The translations under genes were made by a program, and so were the position numbers. A stretch of 64,000 bases of DNA, from contig JAQWRY010000062.1 in the NCBI GenBank assembly GCA_029243485.1, positions 1 to 64,000 of the forward strand. Reading direction: 5' to 3'. Positions 16,144 to 26,387 of this stretch are shown piece by piece. Source of the stretch: Candidatus Binatia bacterium. Lineage in GTDB: Bacteria > Desulfobacterota > Binatia > UBA12015. The first letter of the stretch is position 1. Every line of letters begins with the position of its first letter. The notes under the pieces were generated by a model that searched no databases, was not told where the DNA came from, and saw only the letters and a program-made list of their open reading frames with translations.

Positions 16144-17670
16144 TCAGGCCGAAGCCGCTCGCTCACGTGCGAGTTCAAGCAACGCCTCCTCTTTTGTTCG
16201 TAGTCGATCGGCGGTCTGCTGACGCCAGGCTGCGTGTTCCCCCAGTGCGGCCCGGCACTCTTTGATCATGGCGGCGACCGGCTCTGCGGCCGCCCCCCCT
16301 ACACCCCTTCTCGTATCCACTACTTCGGCTGGATCCCGCAGCGACTGGAGCGCCGCCTCATCGATCCCCAGAGAACGGCCCAGCACCTGCTGTGCCGCGT
16401 CGTCGAGCCGTGCCAGGGTGACACTGTCTGCCTTCGGGTCGGCTTCGATCTCGAGCCGGACCGCCAGAGCGACCAGACGATGCGATTGACGGTAGGAGAG
16501 CCCTTCGGCCTGCATGACGAGTTCGGCCAGGTCCATCGACGTGGTGAAGCCTTTTCCTGCGCGCTGCCGCATCAGGTCCGTGTCGAACGTGAGTCCGGCT
16601 AGAACCCCGGCCATGAGCCTCGTCGTGCGAATGCCGTCGTCCAGCGCGCGCGGCACCTCACCCAGGGCAAATATTCGATTGTCCATCTGAGCCGAGGGGG
16701 TCTTACCCACCGCAGCCATGGAGACGAGACGGCCCATCACGCTCCCCGTGATGCCACGAACGAAGGCCAGAGAGTAAGGGTTTTTCTTTTGCGGCATGAT
16801 CATGCTGATCCGCGTGTGTCGGTCGGCGAGCTCCACCAAGCCGAACTCCTGCGTGTTCCAGATCTGCAGATCCTCGGCGAGTCGGTCCAGATGGAGCAGA
16901 TGCGTCAGCACCTGGGTCAAGACTTCAATCGGTTGATCGACCTGCCACATCGCATCCCGGGTGTTCTCAATGGCGCCGTCGAAGGCGAGTAGCTCGGCAA
17001 GGCGCGATCGCGCGAGTGGGAGGCGCGAGCCATTGATGTTGCCGATTCCACCGGGGCACTGATTGTTGCGCGCAAAGACTTCGCGCAGACGGTCTAGATC
17101 GCGAAGAAGCGGGAACGTGAATGACAGCAAGTAGTGCCCGAGGCTCGTCGGTGTCGCAGGCTGCAAGTACGTGTAGTCCGGCATCACCGTCGTCGGATGC
17201 GCTTCCGCTTGTGCGATCAGGGCTTCGGCCGCCGCAATCGTCTCGGCCGCCAACTCGAGCAGCCGGTCTCGAACCGCGATCCGGTAAGCGATGGTCGCCG
17301 GTTCCCGACGGGGCCTCCCGGCGCCCATCCAACCCGCAACAGCTTCGTCGCGCGCCTTCACCCACGCCTCGCGATTGGAGTAGACGTCTTCGATCGTCGG
17401 ATCGAGCGGGAAGTCTTCGAGCGGCACGTCGTGCAAGTCGAGGAGGTGCGCCAGCAACGCGCGGCCCGGCTCGTCCGGAACGACGCCGACCTCCATCAAC
17501 ATCAGAATATGCGCGAAATCGGAGAGGCTCAGCCCGCGATAGAGAATGGGTGCATCCGCGATCTCACGGGCAAACGATGCCTCGACGAGTTCGCGCGCGG
17601 GCCCTTCCTTCAGTCGAGCGCCCTCCCCCTGCCCTTTGGAGGGAGGACCGCTGTCCTTCGTTGCGCTCAA
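16144..17670 (-). CDS. Argininosuccinate-lyase-like enzyme of the aspartase/fumarase superfamily
   Basis: A protein of 508 residues. The superfamily signature is ISMIMPQKKNPYSLAFVRG, with the catalytic-loop serine at about residue 289; the second Ser of the usual GSS is Met. Earlier come TYLQPATPTSLGHYLLSF (substrate loop) and CPGGIGNINGSRLPLAR. It is probably not a true argininosuccinate lyase, because it sits with phosphosulfolactate synthase and no arginine gene. In bacterial coenzyme M synthesis a relative (XcbC1) removes phosphate from phosphosulfolactate to give sulfoacrylate, and I infer a similar elimination here. The start is TTG 17670 behind GAGG that overlaps the upstream stop; longer in-frame starts would run into the ATP-grasp gene. 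Confidence 0.85.
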   Translation of the reverse strand: MSATKDSGPPSKGQGEGARLKEGPARELVEASFAREIADAPILYRGLSLSDFAHILMLMEVGVVPDEPGRALLAHLLDLHDVPLEDFPLDPTIEDVYSNREAWVKARDEAVAGWMGAGRPRREPATIAYRIAVRDRLLELAAETIAAAEALIAQAEAHPTTVMPDYTYLQPATPTSLGHYLLSFTFPLLRDLDRLREVFARNNQCPGGIGNINGSRLPLARSRLAELLAFDGAIENTRDAMWQVDQPIEVLTQVLTHLLHLDRLAEDLQIWNTQEFGLVELADRHTRISMIMPQKKNPYSLAFVRGITGSVMGRLVSMAAVGKTPSAQMDNRIFALGEVPRALDDGIRTTRLMAGVLAGLTFDTDLMRQRAGKGFTTSMDLAELVMQAEGLSYRQSHRLVALAVRLEIEADPKADSVTLARLDDAAQQVLGRSLGIDEAALQSLRDPAEVVDTRRGVGGAAAEPVAAMIKECRAALGEHAAWRQQTADRLRTKEEALLELARERAASA

Positions 17671-17677
17671 ACCGTCC

Positions 17678-18997
17678 TCAATCGACCGTGACCCGACGGA
17701 GGCCCTGCCCGACCGTCGGATCAGCCGCCAGCAGTAACTCTTCGAGGTGCTTCGGACGGCTCTGGCGGGTGCGCTCGGCCTCCGGCTCCTTGTGTTTCGC
17801 GCGGCGACGGATCCGGCCCATGCCGGCATCCACGATGCGTGACAACGAATTCAGAAGCGGGCCCGGATCGTCCCACGCGGCGTACGCATAGGTGCGTTTG
17901 CCGCTGTACGACTTGAGCCAGGACCAGGGCGTCAGGCGTTTCTCGGGCAGGAAGTAGAGCGAAACCGTCTTCAGGTCGCGCTCCTCGTGGATCCACTTGA
18001 CCCCCTCTTCGAAGCTCGTTTGCCGAGCGACCGGCAGGCCGAGCACCTCGCGGTACCAGATATTCGGGAGGTTGATTCCCGACCGGGTCACGAGGCCATG
18101 CGGGAACCACGTACGTCCCCCGGTCGCCTCGGTCATCTTGTAGCTGCCATCGCGGCGATCCTTCTTGAACTCGACCACGCCGTAGCCCACGTGCCCGACT
18201 CCCTGCAGGATGCGCACGGCTTCCTTCGCGACCCAAGGTTGGTTGAGACTCTCCGCGAGCGTCGCGGTTCCGAAGCCGCGAGGGTACATGCGCAGCTTTC
18301 GCCCGCTCCAGATCGCGAGGGGATTCTGATCCTTGTCGAGGTACGTGACGCCCCACACTACCTGACTGTCGTCACCGGGCATGTACTCCTGAATGATCAG
18401 ATCCTGGTGAACGGGGTAGATCAGGTCATAGAGCGACTTCAGCATGTCGGCCGAGTCGGCCAGGAACAGCCGCGTGTCGAACGTGTCGCGCCAGTTTGCG
18501 GTCGGCTGGAACGGCTTGATCAGACACGGGTACGAGATGTCGCGCACGATCTCGTCAATGTCGTGCGCCTCGTCGGTGAACCAAGTGCGCGGCAGCGGGT
18601 AGTCGCGCTCCATCGCGATTTTGTAGAACGACTTCTTGTCCATGAAGAGTTCGAGCACTTCTTTGGACGGCAGCCGGTAGTGGAACCACTCGTCCAGTTC
18701 GTCGCGGTGCTGCGAGATCATCTGGACGTTCAAGTCGCCGCTCGGGATCAGGACGGCCTTCTCATCCAGGGAACGCCCGATCTCCTGGAGGGTATCGATC
18801 AGGCCCGGCCCGCCCTTCACGAAGTCATCGCATTGGACCTTCGTGGCGTAACGGGTCTGGGCACCGGGCTGTGTGAGATCCGTGTCGATGCCGATCACGG
18901 GGACGCCGACCCGGCCGAGGGCACGACAGGTGGCGAGGCCGTTTTGGCCGAGCCCCAGGACGATCGCCGGGGGCCGGTCGAATTTGGGCAGATTCAT
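17678..18997 (-). CDS. ATP-grasp ligase
   Basis: A protein of 439 residues. The N-terminal Rossmann-like domain starts IVLGLGQNGLATCRALGRVGVPVIGID, as in D-aspartate-ligase and carbamoyl-phosphate-synthase-like ATP-grasp enzymes. The ATP-grasp body follows: MDKKSFYKIAMERDYPLPRTW, YPCLIKPFQP, LIIQEYMPGDDSQ and GYGVVEFKKDRRDGSYKMTEATGGRTW, which holds the magnesium-binding Glu region. Such enzymes join a carboxylate to an amine or thiol through an acyl phosphate. It is first in the operon, 7 bp before the lyase gene, so I infer that it ligates the sulfonated product or a precursor to an amino acid or amine. Confidence 0.85.
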   Translation of the reverse strand: MNLPKFDRPPAIVLGLGQNGLATCRALGRVGVPVIGIDTDLTQPGAQTRYATKVQCDDFVKGGPGLIDTLQEIGRSLDEKAVLIPSGDLNVQMISQHRDELDEWFHYRLPSKEVLELFMDKKSFYKIAMERDYPLPRTWFTDEAHDIDEIVRDISYPCLIKPFQPTANWRDTFDTRLFLADSADMLKSLYDLIYPVHQDLIIQEYMPGDDSQVVWGVTYLDKDQNPLAIWSGRKLRMYPRGFGTATLAESLNQPWVAKEAVRILQGVGHVGYGVVEFKKDRRDGSYKMTEATGGRTWFPHGLVTRSGINLPNIWYREVLGLPVARQTSFEEGVKWIHEERDLKTVSLYFLPEKRLTPWSWLKSYSGKRTYAYAAWDDPGPLLNSLSRIVDAGMGRIRRRAKHKEPEAERTRQSRPKHLEELLLAADPTVGQGLRRVTVD

Positions 18998-19219
18998 CAG
19001 GTTCTAACCTCAGAGAACTTGGAGAGCGACTGGCGGGGGGGTGAATTCACCGAAGGCTTGCGGAGGATCACTCGATCCCCGAATCCAGCATGATCACGGC
19101 TCGGCGCACCGAAGGCAAGGGACTGCCCTCGCGCGAACCCCTGCTCCGGCCTGGGCTTGCGGCCCCGCTGGCGTTCGCTATCGCCCCGGGAGACGATGGA
19201 ATCCGAGCCCAGGCGAACA

Positions 19220-19858
19220 ATGGCCGAGCGCTATGACCCCCGTGAGATTCGGGCCCGCAGACGAGTCGAACGGGCCGTGGAGTCCCTCGGCCAGCGTGCC
19301 ATGGACCTCGGGCTGGACCCGCTCGCCTTCCGCCTGACCCGGCCCTTGCGCGTGGAGCCGGATCTGCGCCCGAGGCCCTGGATCGTGGTCCTGAGCGGTG
19401 GAATCACGTCGAAAGGCCTGCTGAACGCGACCACCCAGGCCCGGGTGGAATGGGCGGCTCAGCTGTACCGGGACGGCCTCGCGCAGCACCTGGTCGTGAG
19501 CGGCGGCCCCCGGCGGCCCGGCCGGCCCCCGAGCGGCCCGGCCATGAAAGCCCTCGCGGTCGATTTCGGCGTCCCCGAGGACCAGATCGAGATCGAGGGC
19601 CACTCCAGCCGGACCGCGGAGAACGCCGAGGAGGTGGCCTCCCTGGTCCGAAAGCGCGGCGAACCCTCCATCCTCCTCGTGACCAGCGCGATCCACATGC
19701 GCCGAGCCAAGCTCTGCTTCCAAAAGCAGGGCGTGGACGTCGGCGCGGCGCCGGTCCCCCGGATCGAGGGGGAACCGCCCGAGCGCGCGAGCGTCGTCTC
19801 CCAAGCGCTGCACGAGTACATCGGACTGCTCTACTACGGTCTGCGCCGCTGGATCTGA
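19220..19858 (+). CDS. YdcF/SanA-like DUF218 protein
   Basis: A protein of 212 residues from ATG 19220 (an ATG at 19196 is possible). The DUF218 pattern is present: WIVVLSGGITSKG, RVEWAAQLYRDGLAQHLVVSGG, DFGVPEDQIEIEGHSSRTAENAEEV and ILLVTSAIHMRRAKLCF. Members are linked to envelope integrity or vancomycin tolerance (SanA, ElyC) or bind S-adenosylmethionine (YdcF). There is no membrane anchor here, so it is probably cytoplasmic. It is divergent from the ATP-grasp operon and 43 bp before the radical SAM gene, with which it may be co-transcribed. Confidence 0.8.
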   Translation: MAERYDPREIRARRRVERAVESLGQRAMDLGLDPLAFRLTRPLRVEPDLRPRPWIVVLSGGITSKGLLNATTQARVEWAAQLYRDGLAQHLVVSGGPRRPGRPPSGPAMKALAVDFGVPEDQIEIEGHSSRTAENAEEVASLVRKRGEPSILLVTSAIHMRRAKLCFQKQGVDVGAAPVPRIEGEPPERASVVSQALHEYIGLLYYGLRRWI

Positions 19859-19901
19859 CTCGCCTCTTGACACTTTCCCCCAAAAGGCGAACAAATGGCG
19901 A

Positions 19902-20996
19902 ATGTCGACCGCACAACTCCCGGGCCGAGGAACCGGTCTCGAACCGCCCAACCGATTCGACGGCATCCAGCTGCTCCGGGCCGATCTCGACCAGGAACGA
20001 CAGAGCCAGATCGATCAGGGTCTCGAGCCGACCAGCCCGGCGATCGCCACCTCGTTTCACCGCGACGCCAGCCGCTCGATCCTGGCCGGGAACAACAGCC
20101 CTGACATCGGCTTCCAGTACAGCCTAAACCCGTACCGAGGTTGCGAGCACGGCTGCATCTACTGCTACGCCCGCCCCAGCCACGAGACCCTTGGCTGGAA
20201 CGCGGGCATCGACTTCGAAACCCGAATCACAGTGAAGGAGGAGGCTCCCTTCCTCTTGCGCGCGGCCTTCTTCTCCGCGCGTTGGGAGCCTCAAACGGTT
20301 GCGCTCTCCGGCAACACCGACTGCTACCAGCCGATCGAGCGTCAGCTCCGCATCACGCGGCGTTGCCTCGAAGTGTTCGCCGAGTTCCGCAACCCCGTGG
20401 CGATCATCACCAAGTCCGCCCTCGTGGCGAGGGACGCCGACCTCCTGGCGTCCCTCGCCCGCCGCCACGCGGCGCAGGTCCGGATCTCGATCACCACTCT
20501 CGATTCGACCATCGCCCGTCGCATGGAACCTCGAGCCGCAAGCCCCGAACGACGCCTGGACGCCATCCGACGCCTCACCGACGCCGGGGTGCCCACCGCC
20601 GTGATGATCGCTCCGGTGATCCCCGGGCTGACCGACGAGGAGATCCCCCGAATCCTCGAAGCCGCCGCCGATGCCGGCGCGCAGAGTGCCAGCTGGACCC
20701 TGGTACGACTCCCCCACCCCGTAGAGGAACTGTTCGTCGAATGGCTCGGGCGCCACTTCCCCGACCGACGAGACCGCGTCGTCCACCGGATTCAGGAAAC
20801 ACGCGGCGGCAGCGGTCGCCTGTCCGACTCCAAGTTCGGCCGCCGCATGCGGGGCCAAGGCGAGTACGCGCGCACCCTTGCCGCCCTCTTCGCCGCGAGC
20901 GCGCGGCGCTACCGGCTCGATTCACCGCTTCGCCCCCTCGACACCTCATCGTTCCGACGCCCGCCCACGCCAGGAGAGCAACTCGCGCTGCTCTAG
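19902..20996 (+). CDS. PA0069-like radical SAM protein (SPL-related)
   Basis: A protein of 364 residues. The iron-sulfur motif is CEHGCIYCYARPSH (CxxxCxxC), preceded by FQYSLNPYRGC as usual for this subgroup. Further family features are NTDCYQPIE, VAIITKSALVARDADLL, VRISITTLD, TAVMIAPVIPGLTD and a C-terminal RGQGEYARTLAALF. The SPL-like radical SAM family includes spore photoproduct lyase, but this subgroup has no known reaction. A 5'-deoxyadenosyl radical mechanism is expected. Confidence 0.88.
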   Translation: MSTAQLPGRGTGLEPPNRFDGIQLLRADLDQERQSQIDQGLEPTSPAIATSFHRDASRSILAGNNSPDIGFQYSLNPYRGCEHGCIYCYARPSHETLGWNAGIDFETRITVKEEAPFLLRAAFFSARWEPQTVALSGNTDCYQPIERQLRITRRCLEVFAEFRNPVAIITKSALVARDADLLASLARRHAAQVRISITTLDSTIARRMEPRAASPERRLDAIRRLTDAGVPTAVMIAPVIPGLTDEEIPRILEAAADAGAQSASWTLVRLPHPVEELFVEWLGRHFPDRRDRVVHRIQETRGGSGRLSDSKFGRRMRGQGEYARTLAALFAASARRYRLDSPLRPLDTSSFRRPPTPGEQLALL

Positions 20997-21159
20997 GGTC
21001 CCGAGTCCGAAGGATCCAGGACCCCGCCGCCGTCATGCAAACTGACGATTTTGGGCGAAAAGCGTCGAGAACTTGACGCACAGCGCGCCGCAGATCCGAA
21101 ATTCCCTAGGGCAATCGTTCGACGCGCGGGGGCATACTTCTTGCGCACTCAAACTTCAG

Positions 21160-23871
21160 ATGGGAACGCCCAGAGTAGGAGACCGGCTCCGTGCGGTCCT
21201 CCATAGCGAAACACAGCCGGTTCTCGCCGACCACATACGCGGCCTGTGCTGGCTCGCGGCGATCTCGATCTCCTTCTCGATCCTGCCCGATCTGAAGCTG
21301 ACCGGCGTCGGCCAGGTCGTGCTGATCTCGACGAAGCTCGGCGGCGTTTTGATCTCGTTCCTCGGCCTCCTCGTCATCCGCCGGCTCGCGACGGGAGAGT
21401 GGCGAGCTCTCGCGGTCACCTCGGCAGGCCTGGTGTTGTGCGTTCTCGCAGTCCCGACGGTCGGTGCGATCGTGTACGCGGACCCGGTTCGCGGAGCGTT
21501 CACCCTCACCTTCATCTCCGTGGCGACGGGAGTCGCCTTCCCATGGGGCACCCGCCCGCAGATTGCCGTCGCGTTGGCCGCGGCTCTCGGCGTGACCGCA
21601 GAGGTTGCCTTCCAGGAGCCGGCGGTCTCCGTCCCCGCCAACACGCTCGTCGCGGCGTTCGCCTTCATCAGTGCGAGTGTCTGGCTCGCTTCAGTGCTCG
21701 ATCGCCAGCGGCGCGAGAGAGCACGAGCCGATCTCCTGCAAGAAGGGCAGCAGCGGGTCCTCGAGTTGGTCGCGCGAGACGCGCCACTCGAAGAGGTCTT
21801 TCACGCCCTGATCGACAGCGTCCAAGAGCGAGAGCCGTCGCTACGCGCCGCCGTGCGACTGCTCTGCTCCGAAGAGGACGTCCCCGTCCTGTCGCTGAAC
21901 TCCGCCCCCGCGCTTCCCGAGCAATTCGTGATCGAGACCCTGGTGGTACCCATCGGCCCGAGTGAAGGCGCAAGTGGGACCGCGGCCTTCCGCGCGCAAC
22001 GCGTGGTGACACCCGACATCCAGTCCGACCCTCTTTGGAAGCACGACCGCGCGGTTGCGCTCGCGAGCGGCTTGCGCGGCTGCTGGGCCGAGCCGATCCG
22101 AGGCGCCGACGGAACTCTACTCGGCACCATCAGCGCCTACTACGAAGTCGCTCGCGACCCCTCGCAGGCGCAGTTCGAACTCCTCGAGATGGCAGCCAAC
22201 CTGAGCGCCATCGCGATCGAGCGCGCTCGCTCCCACGAGGCACTCGTCGCCGCACGCGACGTCGCTGAAGAGGCGGCGCGCGCCAAGGGCGAGTTCGTCG
22301 CGAACATGAGCCACGAGATTCGGACGCCCCTCAACGGCGTGATCGGCATGACCGGGCTGCTTCTCGATACGAAACTCGATCAGGAGCAGAACGAGTACGC
22401 GGGCATCATTCGCACGAGTGGCGAGAGTCTTCTTTCGATCATCAACGACATCCTCGACTTCTCGAAGATCGAGTCCGGGCGGGTCGAACTCGAAGAACAA
22501 CCCTACGAAATCGGACGCTGCGTGACCGAGGCCATGGATCTCGTCTCGCTACGTGCCGCCGAGCAGAGCCTCGAACTCGCGTACTGCCTCGGACCCGACG
22601 TGCCCCAGATAGTCCTGGGCGACATCACCCGCGTGCGACAGATTCTGGCGAACCTGCTCGGCAACGCGGTCAAGTTCACCGAACGCGGCGAAATCGTCGT
22701 TTCGGTCGAAGTGCGCTCGCGCGACGGAGACGCCTGCGAACTCGAGTTCTCTGTACGCGACACGGGGATCGGCATTCCTGCCGACCGCGTCGAACGGCTC
22801 TTCCAACCGTTCACCCAGGTCGACTCGTCCACAACGCGCCGCTACGGCGGTACGGGGCTCGGCCTCGTCATCGCCCGCCGGTTCTCCGAGATGATGGGCG
22901 GTGAGATGTCCGTCGAGACCGAGGAAGGCCTCGGCTCGACGTTCCGGTTCACCATCCAGACGCGAGCGGCGGCTACCACCAACTCCGATGGCAACTTGAA
23001 GCTCGACACCCTCCGAGGCCGTCGCCTCCTCGTCGTGGACGACAATGCAACGAACCGCGTGATCCTCGAGCGCGAAGGCCGGTCCTGGGGCATGGACGTA
23101 CAATGCGCCTCGTCGGGAGCTGAGGCCCTCGCGTGGATCCAGCAAGGAGGCCGCTACGACATCGCGGTCCTCGACTTCCTCATGCCGGACATGGACGGCG
23201 TCTCGCTCGGACGCGAGCTGCGAAACCAGAGCGCCGTGCGACTGGCGCCCCGGATTCTCCTGAGCTCCGTTGCTGCCGACGACATGGGCGCGTTCCGTAT
23301 CGACGACGACGCGCGCGGAGAGTTCACCGCCGTGCTCACCAAGCCGATCCACCTCGGCCAGTTGGAACGCGTGCTCGCCAGCGCGCTGGGCCCGCCTGAA
23401 ACCGAGGCGAACCGCCCGGCGAACCCCTCCGAGGTCGATTGCAAACTCGAACGACGTCACCCGCTGCGGGTGCTCCTCGCCGAGGACAATCGCATCAACC
23501 AGCGCGTCGCGATCAAGATGCTCGAGCGCATGGGCTACCGTGCCGACGTCGCCGCGAACGGCGCCGAAGCCGTCGAGGCCATCTCACGCCAGCCATACGA
23601 CGTCATTTTAATGGACATGCAGATGCCCGAGATGGACGGCCTCGCGGCGACGGAGCGAATCCGCGCGACCCTTCCTGCGAACTCGCAACCGCGGATTATC
23701 GCCATGACGGCGAACGCTTCCGTGCAGGATCGCGAGACGTGTCTCTCTTCCGGCATGGACGATTTCCTGAGGAAACCGGTCGTCGCACGCGATCTCGAAA
23801 CAGCGCTCGAGAAGGCAACGCCGATCCTACGCTCCAACGTCACGGCTCCGATCGAACCGCATCCCGTCTAG
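21160..23871 (+). CDS. Membrane-bound hybrid histidine kinase with GAF and two receiver domains
   Basis: A protein of 903 residues from ATG 21160; TTG 21073 in the same frame would add 29. Residues about 25-190 form five or six membrane helices. A GAF domain spans about 205-350. The kinase H-box is [13 protein letters not shown] with His385, followed by the ATPase motifs [18 protein letters not shown] and GGTGLGL. Receiver 1 has Asp672 ([12 protein letters not shown]) and receiver 2 has Asp819 ([12 protein letters not shown]). No HPt domain is attached and no response regulator is adjacent, so output must pass through a separate phosphotransfer protein. It stands alone between the radical SAM gene and convergent dinB. 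Confidence 0.9.
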   Translation: MGTPRVGDRLRAVLHSETQPVLADHIRGLCWLAAISISFSILPDLKLTGVGQVVLISTKLGGVLISFLGLLVIRRLATGEWRALAVTSAGLVLCVLAVPTVGAIVYADPVRGAFTLTFISVATGVAFPWGTRPQIAVALAAALGVTAEVAFQEPAVSVPANTLVAAFAFISASVWLASVLDRQRRERARADLLQEGQQRVLELVARDAPLEEVFHALIDSVQEREPSLRAAVRLLCSEEDVPVLSLNSAPALPEQFVIETLVVPIGPSEGASGTAAFRAQRVVTPDIQSDPLWKHDRAVALASGLRGCWAEPIRGADGTLLGTISAYYEVARDPSQAQFELLEMAANLSAIAIERARSHEALVAARDVAEEAARAKGEFVANMSHEIRTPLNGVIGMTGLLLDTKLDQEQNEYAGIIRTSGESLLSIINDILDFSKIESGRVELEEQPYEIGRCVTEAMDLVSLRAAEQSLELAYCLGPDVPQIVLGDITRVRQILANLLGNAVKFTERGEIVVSVEVRSRDGDACELEFSVRDTGIGIPADRVERLFQPFTQVDSSTTRRYGGTGLGLVIARRFSEMMGGEMSVETEEGLGSTFRFTIQTRAAATTNSDGNLKLDTLRGRRLLVVDDNATNRVILEREGRSWGMDVQCASSGAEALAWIQQGGRYDIAVLDFLMPDMDGVSLGRELRNQSAVRLAPRILLSSVAADDMGAFRIDDDARGEFTAVLTKPIHLGQLERVLASALGPPETEANRPANPSEVDCKLERRHPLRVLLAEDNRINQRVAIKMLERMGYRADVAANGAEAVEAISRQPYDVILMDMQMPEMDGLAATERIRATLPANSQPRIIAMTANASVQDRETCLSSGMDDFLRKPVVARDLETALEKATPILRSNVTAPIEPHPV

Positions 23872-23887
23872 GCGTACCCCGAGCGGC

Positions 23888-25102
23888 TCAATCGCCTCGT
23901 TTGATCTGCGAGGTCAGTGACGCCCGGACGACACCACCGGCGCCTCGGCGGACCGCGTCCTTCCCATGGCGATCGGCGATCTTGTCCAGCGCCTCGTTGA
24001 GCTCGTGCTTGCGCGGCGCGTCGAAAATCGAGAGCTGTCGTCCTCCACCCTGCTCCACCTGCTGGATCCCCGCTGCCGTGACTCCGACGAGGCGGATCGG
24101 TCTCGGCAGCTCCCCGTCCCGCAGCAGAGCCCGCGCCGCCTCCGCGAGAGTCGCGCCGTCGTCGGTCGCCTCAGGCAGCGTGAGTTGGCGGGTGTAGGAG
24201 CGGTACCCTCCCGGGCGCTCGAGCTTCTCGGTCGACTTGACCTTCAGCCGAACGACGCGTGCGAGAACTTCGTCGCGTCGCAGGCGTCGCGCCACGGCTT
24301 CCGCATGCTGTCCGATGACGTCTCCGAGTATCTGGTCGTCTTCGACATCAATCGCAAACGTGTTTTCCTCGCCGTACGAGCGCGCGTCCCGGTCGCGCTC
24401 GATCGTCCGCACGTCGTCTCCCTGGGCAAGGTGCCAGAGCCTCCGAAGCCCCGTGGGGACCGCGCGATCTTCGATCTGAGCCAGATCGCCGATGGTGAGG
24501 ATTCCCCTCAGACGCAGCTTCTCTTCGGTGACGGCACCGACTCCCCACAGGCGCGAGATCGGCAGCGGCTTGAGGAAGCTCCGGACCTCGCCGGCGGGCA
24601 CCTCAAGCAGACCGTCGGGCTTCGACAGATCACTCGCGATTTTCGCGACCATCTTCACGGGCCCGATTCCGACCGAAACCACGAGTCCGACGTCTTCCAT
24701 CACGCGGGCCTTCAGCCGCTCTCCAACTTCGAGCGGTGAGTCCGCCCGGAGGGCCCGCATGGTCGACGTGATGTCGATGAAGGCCTCGTCGAGGGAGAGC
24801 GGCTCGATGTCCGGGGAAAACTCCTCGAACACCGCCCGAATCTGCTTCGAGACCCGGCCGTACTTTCCCAGATCACCGGAGAGGAACACGGCCTCGGGAC
24901 AGCGGCGTTGCGCTTCGATCGCCGGCATTGCCGAATGCACGCCGAAACGACGCGCCTCGTACGATGCCGCCGATACCACGCCCCGCGGCGGCTTCCCCCC
25001 CACCACGACCGGACGGCCCCGCAACTCGGGTCGATCGCGCTGTTCGACCGACGCGTAGAAGGCGTCCATGTCGGCGTGCAGAATGACGGGTGACCGAGGC
25101 AT
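23888..25102 (-). CDS. dinB: DNA polymerase IV (Y-family)
   Basis: A protein of 404 residues. The first metal-binding Asp11 is in ILHADMDAFYASVEQRD, and the second catalytic block is SLDEAFIDIT. It also has VVGGKPPRGVVSAASYEARRFGVHSAMP (dNTP-binding), SVGIGPVKMVAKIASDLSKPDGL, and a little-finger domain from about residue 240. Polymerase IV bypasses damaged bases with low fidelity. The start is ATG 25102; an in-frame start further upstream adds residues not in the family. It is divergent from the acyl-CoA dehydrogenase gene. No LexA box is evident. Confidence 0.93.
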   Translation of the reverse strand: MPRSPVILHADMDAFYASVEQRDRPELRGRPVVVGGKPPRGVVSAASYEARRFGVHSAMPAIEAQRRCPEAVFLSGDLGKYGRVSKQIRAVFEEFSPDIEPLSLDEAFIDITSTMRALRADSPLEVGERLKARVMEDVGLVVSVGIGPVKMVAKIASDLSKPDGLLEVPAGEVRSFLKPLPISRLWGVGAVTEEKLRLRGILTIGDLAQIEDRAVPTGLRRLWHLAQGDDVRTIERDRDARSYGEENTFAIDVEDDQILGDVIGQHAEAVARRLRRDEVLARVVRLKVKSTEKLERPGGYRSYTRQLTLPEATDDGATLAEAARALLRDGELPRPIRLVGVTAAGIQQVEQGGGRQLSIFDAPRKHELNEALDKIADRHGKDAVRRGAGGVVRASLTSQIKRGD

Positions 25103-25194
25103 CGGCACCACCGAGAGTAGCACGCCTCAGAGGCCAACCGGCGTCTCGACCTTGAACCGAATCGGGGATCGTGAGCAAGCCGCGGAGGCGAACG

Positions 25195-26370
25195 ATGGAC
25201 TTTGACCCGACTGACGACGAGCGCGCCTTCCAACGCGACCTGCGCGCCTGGCTCGACCGGAACCTGCCCGACGCATGGAGGACCGAGCACCCACGCGAGC
25301 CGTGGACGGCGGAGACCCGTGAAATCGCCCGGCAATGGCAAGCGCGACTCGCATCGGAGCGCTACGTCGCGCTCGGATGGCCGGCAGCGAGCGGTGGCCG
25401 GGAGGCATCACTGGGCACGCGCATTCTCCTCCAGACCGAACTTCTGCGGGCCCGAGCCCCTCGCCTCCTCGGCCACGTCGGGCTCGACCTCGTGGGCCCC
25501 GCACTGATCGCTCATGGCTCGGACGCACAGAAGCGTCGCCATCTCGACCGGATGCGCACCGGCGAGGAGTTCTGGTGCCAGGGCTTCTCGGAGCCGGGCG
25601 CCGGCTCCGACCTGGCGAGCCTCGCGACACGCGCCGAGCGCCGGGACGACAACTACATCGTGAACGGACAAAAGGTGTGGACGAGCGTGGCCGACGTCGC
25701 AGACTGGTGCTTTCTTCTCGCACGAACCGATCCGAGCGCTTCCAAACACGCAGGCATCTCCGTTCTCCTCGTGGACATGCGCAGCCCCGGCATCGAAGTC
25801 CGACCGCTTCGCCAACTCACCGGCGACGCCGAGTTCAACGAAGTGTTCTTCGACGACGTGTCCGTCCCCGTTTCGAATCGGCTCGGAGCGGAGGGAGCCG
25901 GCTGGTCGGTCGCAATGGGAATCCTCAGCCACGAGCGTGGCCCGATGTGGACCTTCCTCTTCCAAGGGCACCTCCGCCACGAGTTCGACCGACTCGTCGC
26001 TTTGGTCCGAGCCCGCGGCGAGTCCGAGGCACCGCTTCTCCGCCAGGCGCTCGCCGCCGCGCACATCGATCTCCAAATCATGCGACTCCTCGGATGCCGC
26101 GGGCTCACGACCGACCAGCGCGGGGGCAACCCGGGCCCCGCCTCGTCGCTCGAGAAGCTATTCGGAAGCCAGGTCTCCCAGCGCCTCCGAGCCCTCAGCG
26201 TGAAGACACTCGGGCCCGAGGCTCTACTCGCGAGCGACGACCCAAGGTCCCCATGGGAGGGTCGGTGGCTCCGCTCCTATCTCTACTCGCGGGCCGAAAC
26301 ACTGCTCGGCGGTACGTCCGAGATCCAGCGCTCCGTGATCGCACGGCAGCTTCTGGGCCTGCCGGGCTAG
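25195..26370 (+). CDS. Acyl-CoA dehydrogenase
   Basis: A protein of 391 residues, starting at ATG 25195 behind GGAGG. Motifs: DEERAF-like N-terminal helix, LGWPAASGGREAS, FCQGFSEPGAGSDLASL-type FAD/substrate segment (here WCQGFSEPGAGSDL), VNGQKVWTS, FNEVFFDDVSVP and the C-terminal ETLLGGTSEIQRSVIARQLLGLPG. This matches the FadE type used for branched or ring-bearing acyl-CoA substrates. The exact substrate is unknown. It stands alone between dinB and the second hybrid kinase. Confidence 0.9.
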   Translation: MDFDPTDDERAFQRDLRAWLDRNLPDAWRTEHPREPWTAETREIARQWQARLASERYVALGWPAASGGREASLGTRILLQTELLRARAPRLLGHVGLDLVGPALIAHGSDAQKRRHLDRMRTGEEFWCQGFSEPGAGSDLASLATRAERRDDNYIVNGQKVWTSVADVADWCFLLARTDPSASKHAGISVLLVDMRSPGIEVRPLRQLTGDAEFNEVFFDDVSVPVSNRLGAEGAGWSVAMGILSHERGPMWTFLFQGHLRHEFDRLVALVRARGESEAPLLRQALAAAHIDLQIMRLLGCRGLTTDQRGGNPGPASSLEKLFGSQVSQRLRALSVKTLGPEALLASDDPRSPWEGRWLRSYLYSRAETLLGGTSEIQRSVIARQLLGLPG

Positions 26371-26387
26371 GCCGGCGCTGCGCCCCG

